Positions 58,899 to 64,000 of a DNA stretch of 64,000 nt are shown piece after piece. Source of the DNA: Serripes groenlandicus. Lineage: Eukaryota; Mollusca; Bivalvia; Cardiida; Cardiidae. The stretch lies in assembly GCA_031761405.1 (NCBI GenBank), contig JASEVX010000008.1:73274852-73338851 (forward strand), given 5' to 3'. The translations under genes were made by a program, and so were the position numbers. The notes below the pieces were generated by a model. That model had not been told where the DNA came from. It was given only the letters and a program-made list of their open reading frames with translations, and searched no databases. Positions within the stretch are counted from its first letter, which is position 1. Every line of letters starts with the position of its first letter.

Positions 58899-59147
58899 GC
58901 AACCATTGGATAAAATAACTCTTATCAAGTATGTTTTACGTCGTGTGCAACATTATCCGGTCATATCGCAGCGTTTCCAGGGTGCATTACCGGTACTACT
59001 GGTAAGCTTGTTCTTACACCAGCGTATCAGTCGTAATGCTTTCCCCAGAACCATCATGTTTAAAGTGTTTGGTTATGACCCGGGCTCCCGATCCCGAGGC
59101 GGACGCTCTAACCGCGACAAAACCGAGACGGTTCATGGCATTTAAAA
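58899..59147 (-). mobile_element. tRNA-headed SINE (type 1)
   Basis: CATATCGCAGCGTTTCCAGG, GTTATGACCCGGGCTCCC, then GAGGCGGACGCTCTAACC, the reverse complement of the tRNA-like head. It ends where the 54 bp satellite begins. Confidence 0.65.
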
Positions 59148-62100
59148 ACGAGACAACATAACATGACTCGTATCTAGTGTTGTCTTAACCCTCAACGGAC
59201 TACGAGACAACATAACATGACTCGTACCTATTGTTGTCTTAGCCTTCAACGGACTACGAGACAACATAACATGAGTCGTACCTATTGTTGGCTTAGCCTT
59301 CAGAGGATTACGCGACAACATAACATGACTCGTATCTATTGTTGTCTTATCCCTTAACGGACTACAAGACAACATACCAAGACTCGTACTTGTTGTTGTC
59401 TTAGCCCTCAGAGGACTACGAAACAACATAACATGACTCGTACCTATTATTGTCTTATACCTGAGAGGACATCGAGACACCATAACATGACTCGCACCTT
59501 GTGTTGTCTTATACCTGAGAGGACATCGAGACAACATAACATGACTCGTACCTATTGTTGTCTTATACATCAAAGGACTTCGATACAACATAACATAACT
59601 CGTACCTATTGTTGTTTTAGCCCTGAGAGGATTACGAGACAACATAACATGACTCGTATCTATTGTTGTCTTAACCCTTAAAGGACTACGAAACAACATA
59701 ACATGACTCGTACCTATTGTTGTCTTAGCCCTCAGAGGACTACGAGACAACATAACATGACTCGTACCTATTATTGTCTTAGCCCTCAGCGGACTACGAG
59801 GCAACATAACATGACTCGTACCGTACTAGTGTTGTCTTATCCCTCAGAGGACTGCGAGACAACATAACATGACGCGTACCTATTGTTATCTTAGCCCACA
59901 GAGGACTGCGAGACAACATAACATGACTCGTACCTATTATTGTCTTAGCCCTCAGCGGACTACGAGGCAACATAACATGACTCGTACCGTACTAGTGTTG
60001 TCTTATCCCTCAGAGGACTGCGAGACAATATAACATGACGCGTACCTATTGTTATCTTAGCCCACAGAGGACTGCGAGACAACATAACATGACTCGTACC
60101 TATTGTTGTCTTAGCCCACAGAGGACTACGCGACAACATAACATGACTCGTATCTATTGATGTTTTAGCCCTGAGAGGACTGCGAGACAACATAACATGA
60201 CTCGTACCTATTGTTGTCTTAGCCCTCAGAGGACTTCGAGACAACATAACATGACTCGTATCTATTGTTGTCTTAGCCGTTAACGGACTACAAGACAACA
60301 TAAAATGACTCGTATCTATTATTGTTTTAGCCTTCAGAGGACTGCGAGACAGCATACCATGACTCGTACCTATTGTTGTCTTAGCCCTCAGAGGACTACG
60401 AAACAAAACATGACTCGTATAAATTGTTGTCTTAGCCCTCAGAGGACTTCAAGACAACATAACATGACTCGTATCTATTGTTGTCTTAGCCCTTAACGGA
60501 CTACAAGACAACATAACATGACTCTTACCTATTGTTGTCTTAGCCTTCAGAGGACTACGACACAACATGACATGACTCGTATCTATTGTTGTTTTAGCCC
60601 TGAGAGGACTGCAAGACAACATAACATGACTCGTACCTATTGTTGTCTTAGCCCTCAGATGACTTCGAGACAACATAACATGACTCGTATCTATTGTTGT
60701 CTTAGCCGTTAACGGACTACAAGAAAACATAACATGACTCGTATCTATTGTTGTCTTAGCCTTCAGAGGACTGCGAGACAGCATACCATGACTCGTACCT
60801 ATTGTTGTCTTAGCCCTCAGAGGACTACGAGACAACATAACATGACTCGTATATATTGTTGTCTTAGCCCTTAACGGACTACAAGACAACATAACATGAC
60901 TCGTACCTATTGTTGTCTTAGCCTTCAGAGGACTACGAGACAACATAACATGACTCGTATATATTGTTGTCTTAGTCTTCAGAGGACTGCGAGACAACAT
61001 ACCATGACTCGTATCTATTGTTGTATTAGCCCACAGAGGAAAACGCGACAACATAACATGACTCGTACCTATTGTTGTCTTAGCCTTCAGAGGACTGCGA
61101 GACAACATACCATGAATCGTATCTATTGTTGTTTTAGCCCTGAGAGGATTGCGAGACAACATAACATCACTCGTACCTATTGTTGCCTTAGCCTTCAGAG
61201 GAATATGAGACAGCATTACATGTCTCGTACCTATTGTTGTCTTAGCCCTCAGAGGATTACGCGAAAACATAACATGACTCGTATCTATTGTTGTCTTAGC
61301 CCTCAGAGGACTACGAGAAAACATAACATGACTAGTATATATTGTTGTCTTATACCTCAAAGGACTTCGAGACAACATAACATGACTCGTACCTATTGTT
61401 GTCTTAGCTCTCAAAGGACTACGAGACAACATAACATGACTCGTATCTATTGTTGTCTTAGCTCTCAAAGGACTACGAGACAACATAACATGACTCGTAT
61501 CTATTGTTGTTTTAGCCCTGAAAGGACTGCGAGACAACATAACATGACTCGTATCTAGTGTTGTCTTAGCCCTTAACGGACTACGAGACAACATACCATG
61601 ACTCGTATATATTGTTGTCTTAGCCCTCAGTGGATTACGCGAGAACATAACATGACTCGTATATATTGTTGTCTTAGCCCTGAGAGGACTACAAGACAAC
61701 ATAACATTACTCGTACCTATTGTTGTCTTAGACCTCAGAGGATTACGAGACCTATTGTTGTTTTAGCCCTGAGAGGACTGCGAGACAACATAACATGACT
61801 CGTATCTATTGTTGTCGTAGCCCTTAACGGACTACGAGACAACATACCATGACTCGTATCTATTGTTGTCTTAGCCTTCAGAGGACTGCGAGACAACATA
61901 ACATGACTCGTACCTATTGTTGTCTTAGCCCTCAGAGGGCTGCGAGACAACATAACATGACTCGTACCTATTGTTGTCTTAGCCCTCAGAGGACTTCGAG
62001 ACAACATAACATGAATCGTACCTATTGTTGTCTTAGCCCTCAGAGGACTACGCGACAACATAACATGACTCGTATATACTGTTGTCTTAGCCTTCAGAGG

Positions 62101-62486
62101 ACTACGAGACAACATAACATGACTCGTACCTATTGTTGTCTTAGCACTCAGAGGATTACGCGACAACATAACATGACTCGTATCTATTGTTGTTTTAGCC
62201 CTGAGAGGACTGCGAGACAACATAACATGACTCGAATCTATTGTTGTCTTAGCCTTCAGAGGACTGCGAGACAACATTACATGACTCGTACCTATTGTTG
62301 GCTTAGCCCTCAGAGGACTACGAAACAACATAACGTGACTCGTACCTATTGTTGTCTTGTACCTGAGAGGACTTCGAGACAACATAACATGACTCGTACC
62401 TATTGTTGTCTTGTACCTGAGAGGACTTCGAGACAACATAACATGACTCGTACCAAGTGTTGTCTTAGCCCTCAGAGGACTGCTTA
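59148..62486. repeat. 54 bp satellite, ~62 copies
   Basis: Unit ACTCGTACCTATTGTTGTCT, TAGCCCTCAGAGGACTACGA, GACAACATAACATG. TTGTTGTCT and AGACAACAT form an imperfect inverted pair within each unit. The period is 18 codons and the unit is open in one frame on each strand, giving spurious frames up to 417 codons (SPLRAKTTIGTSHVMLSR on minus). A three-unit block recurs 166 bp apart near 59767/59933. Confidence 0.97.
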
Positions 62487-62915
62487 AATATTTATGAATT
62501 TCGATTCCCTCTGTTGGAGATGGATACATAAACACATTTTTTAATGAGATTAACAAACATAATGAAAAAAAAGACCTTATGCCGTACAACTAGGATAATA
62601 CGGATAAATACAAAACGTTATAAAGATATTTACTGCTTAGGTTAATGGAAATGTCCCGTATGACGTTTTAGGCATTTTCAATGTATGAACTCAAAAACAC
62701 ACTTACTCAGTAAGTGCATTTTAGAGCCGTGTGTGATATCTGATTTCAGAGATAATATACTCTAGGTTCCTAAGGCAGTTAAGTGTTCAAACATTATCTT
62801 CTATTTCGTGGGATATCTAGATATCTTGTTTGGCATTGAAGACTTTCTGAAGAGTCAGAGCTTAAATAAGTTACAAATTGGTTTTTGTGAACAGTTTAGA
62901 TCTAGATCTATTTTT

Positions 62916-63350
62916 GATCTGTGTAGAGTCTGATATTACTGAGTAGATGTATAGCTCGATCTGCACCTACACTATTAACATGTACCAAGCTGTACCCTTT
63001 CCCATTTAATATGTGTAAATTCTGATATTACTGAGTAGATTTATAGCTTGATCTGCACCTACACTATTCACATATACCAAGCTGTACCCATTCCCATTTA
63101 ATATGTGTAAATTCTGATATTACTGAGTAGATGTATAGCTTGATCTGCACCTACACTATTCACATATACCAAGCTGTACCCATTCCCATTTAATATGTGT
63201 AAATTCTAATATTACTGAGTAGATGTATAGCTTGATCTGCACCTACACTATTCACATATACCAAGCTGTACCCATTCCCATTTAATATGTGTAGATTCTG
63301 ATATTACTGAGTAGATTTATAGCTTGATATATACACTATTCACATGTACC
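62916..63350. repeat. 92 bp tandem repeat, 4-5 copies
   Basis: Units contain TGATATTACTGAGTAGAT, AGCTTGATCTGCACCTACAC and CAAGCTGTACCCATTCCC. It ends about 85 bp before the splice acceptor of the receptor exon, so it lies in that gene's upstream intron or 5' flank. Confidence 0.95.
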
Positions 63351-63443
63351 ATTTCCCATTGAATTTATGGGGTTAAACGCCTATCAACTAATGTATTAAG
63401 CCCGTATACCCACGACGTCTTTTCTCTCTTTCCAGGATTCACG

Positions 63444-64000
63444 ATGGCGGAAAATATAGACATCGTCAACGTGACAATACATGCGGACAAGAGGGCTATC
63501 TCAGTGTACCCACCGAACATAAATAACAGTCTGCATACACTGAACGTGGACCCGATCCTTTCTAAACTGAATCATAAGATGTTTGAGATATTTATACCGT
63601 CGTTCGTAATGGTGCTACTTGTGATGGTAATAGGACTGATAGGAAACGCGATTACCGTGTATGTTTATCTGAAAAAAATGCGAAGGACGACATCGCGAAT
63701 ATTTATCCTCGCCCTTGCATTTTGTGACCTCATTAACTGTGCGCTTACCATGCCCATTGAGATGGTGATTATCATTAATTTCTTCACGTTCGATTTCCCC
63801 GTGATCTGTGCCGTTTGTAGAACTTTAACGTATGTGTTTAACGGAATGTCCGCTCTTCTATTGTGTGGCATTGCTGTCGACAGATTCCGGAAGATATGCC
63901 GCCCGTTAAAGCCCGTGTTTACGCCAAAGAAAACTAAATTAATTTGTTTGATTTGTTTCGCTTTGGCTTTTGCGGTCTATATTCCCGGGTACGAGATGTA
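63444..64000 (+). CDS. Class A G-protein-coupled receptor, 5' coding exon (cut by window end)
   Basis: The ATG at 63444 opens 185 codons without a stop to the window edge. The exon starts at 63436, after a TCTCTCTTTCCAG acceptor, so a 5' UTR intron is likely. The N-terminus (about 48 residues) has two N-glycosylation sequons (N9, N27) and no clear signal peptide. TM1 (about 50-76) contains GN at 67-68. TM2 has LALAFCDL with D95. C122 sits where the disulphide Cys of TM3 belongs. DRF at 146-148 replaces DRY at the end of TM3 and is followed by RKICRPLKP. TM4 begins near 166. This is a rhodopsin-family receptor, probably peptide-type like many lineage-expanded molluscan orphan receptors. The ligand cannot be named. 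TM5-7 lie beyond the window. Confidence 0.88.
   Translation, partial: MAENIDIVNVTIHADKRAISVYPPNINNSLHTLNVDPILSKLNHKMFEIFIPSFVMVLLVMVIGLIGNAITVYVYLKKMRRTTSRIFILALAFCDLINCALTMPIEMVIIINFFTFDFPVICAVCRTLTYVFNGMSALLLCGIAVDRFRKICRPLKPVFTPKKTKLICLICFALAFAVYIPGYEM

Noticed and set aside
60449..61702. 417-codon minus-strand frame with an 18-residue repeat, and partners at 59142-59807, 59960-60406 and 61735-62589
   Set aside because: Created by a 54 bp satellite whose period is a multiple of three. The opposite strand is open too, and there are no splice sites or domain features.

Overview
The window is eukaryotic nuclear DNA from an animal, almost certainly a bivalve mollusc. Genes are intron-rich with GT-AG splice sites. 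The rest is AT-rich, packed with nested non-autonomous transposons, tRNA-headed SINEs and long satellites. One element closely resembles the bivalve 'pearl' type: a tandem core of about 150 bp, a tetranucleotide run, then a terminal hairpin. From memory, the repeat families look like those of heterodont bivalves such as dreissenid mussels, but the species cannot be fixed from sequence alone. There are no bacterial operons, rRNAs or CRISPR arrays.

Left half (1-30,692, minus strand): one large gene whose 12 visible coding exons I could join with matching splice phases. It encodes a ZMYND8-type chromatin reader: nuclear localisation signal, PHD finger, bromodomain, zinc-binding linker, PWWP domain, then a long low-complexity tail that runs off the left edge. 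At least 1,104 codons are visible. The C-terminal MYND finger expected for the family would lie to the left of base 1. No single exon looks like a complete ATG-to-stop frame, so simple ORF scanning misses the gene. Its introns carry about fifteen copies of a ~220 bp TTAA-flanked MITE, plus pearl-like elements, a Kolobok-like foldback element, a BEL/Pao retrotransposon remnant and several minisatellites.

Middle (30.7-63.4 kb): no convincing complete gene. It holds more MITEs and SINEs, a precise 1.6 kb Helitron-like insertion inside a ~50 bp tandem array, a 200-N assembly gap (41,087-41,286), a LINE 3' end with an (ATTC)n tail, and a chain of satellites: 26 bp (1.6 kb), 17 bp, (GTA)n, 38 bp (2.9 kb, with an 836 bp higher-order repeat) and 54 bp (3.3 kb). 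Several have unit lengths divisible by three or lack stop triplets. They therefore give long but spurious open frames, often on both strands. A GC-rich patch at 53.87-54.34 kb abuts the 38 bp satellite and is unexplained.

Right edge (63,436-64,000, plus strand): the 5' coding exon of a class A (rhodopsin-like) G-protein-coupled receptor, from the initiator Met to about TM4, cut by the window end. The two genes are unrelated in function. The strongest biological signals are the ZMYND8 homologue with a 19-residue tandem repeat in its tail, and the way mobile-element pieces have been turned into satellites here (a MITE end into an 85 bp array, a SINE tail into a 65 bp array).
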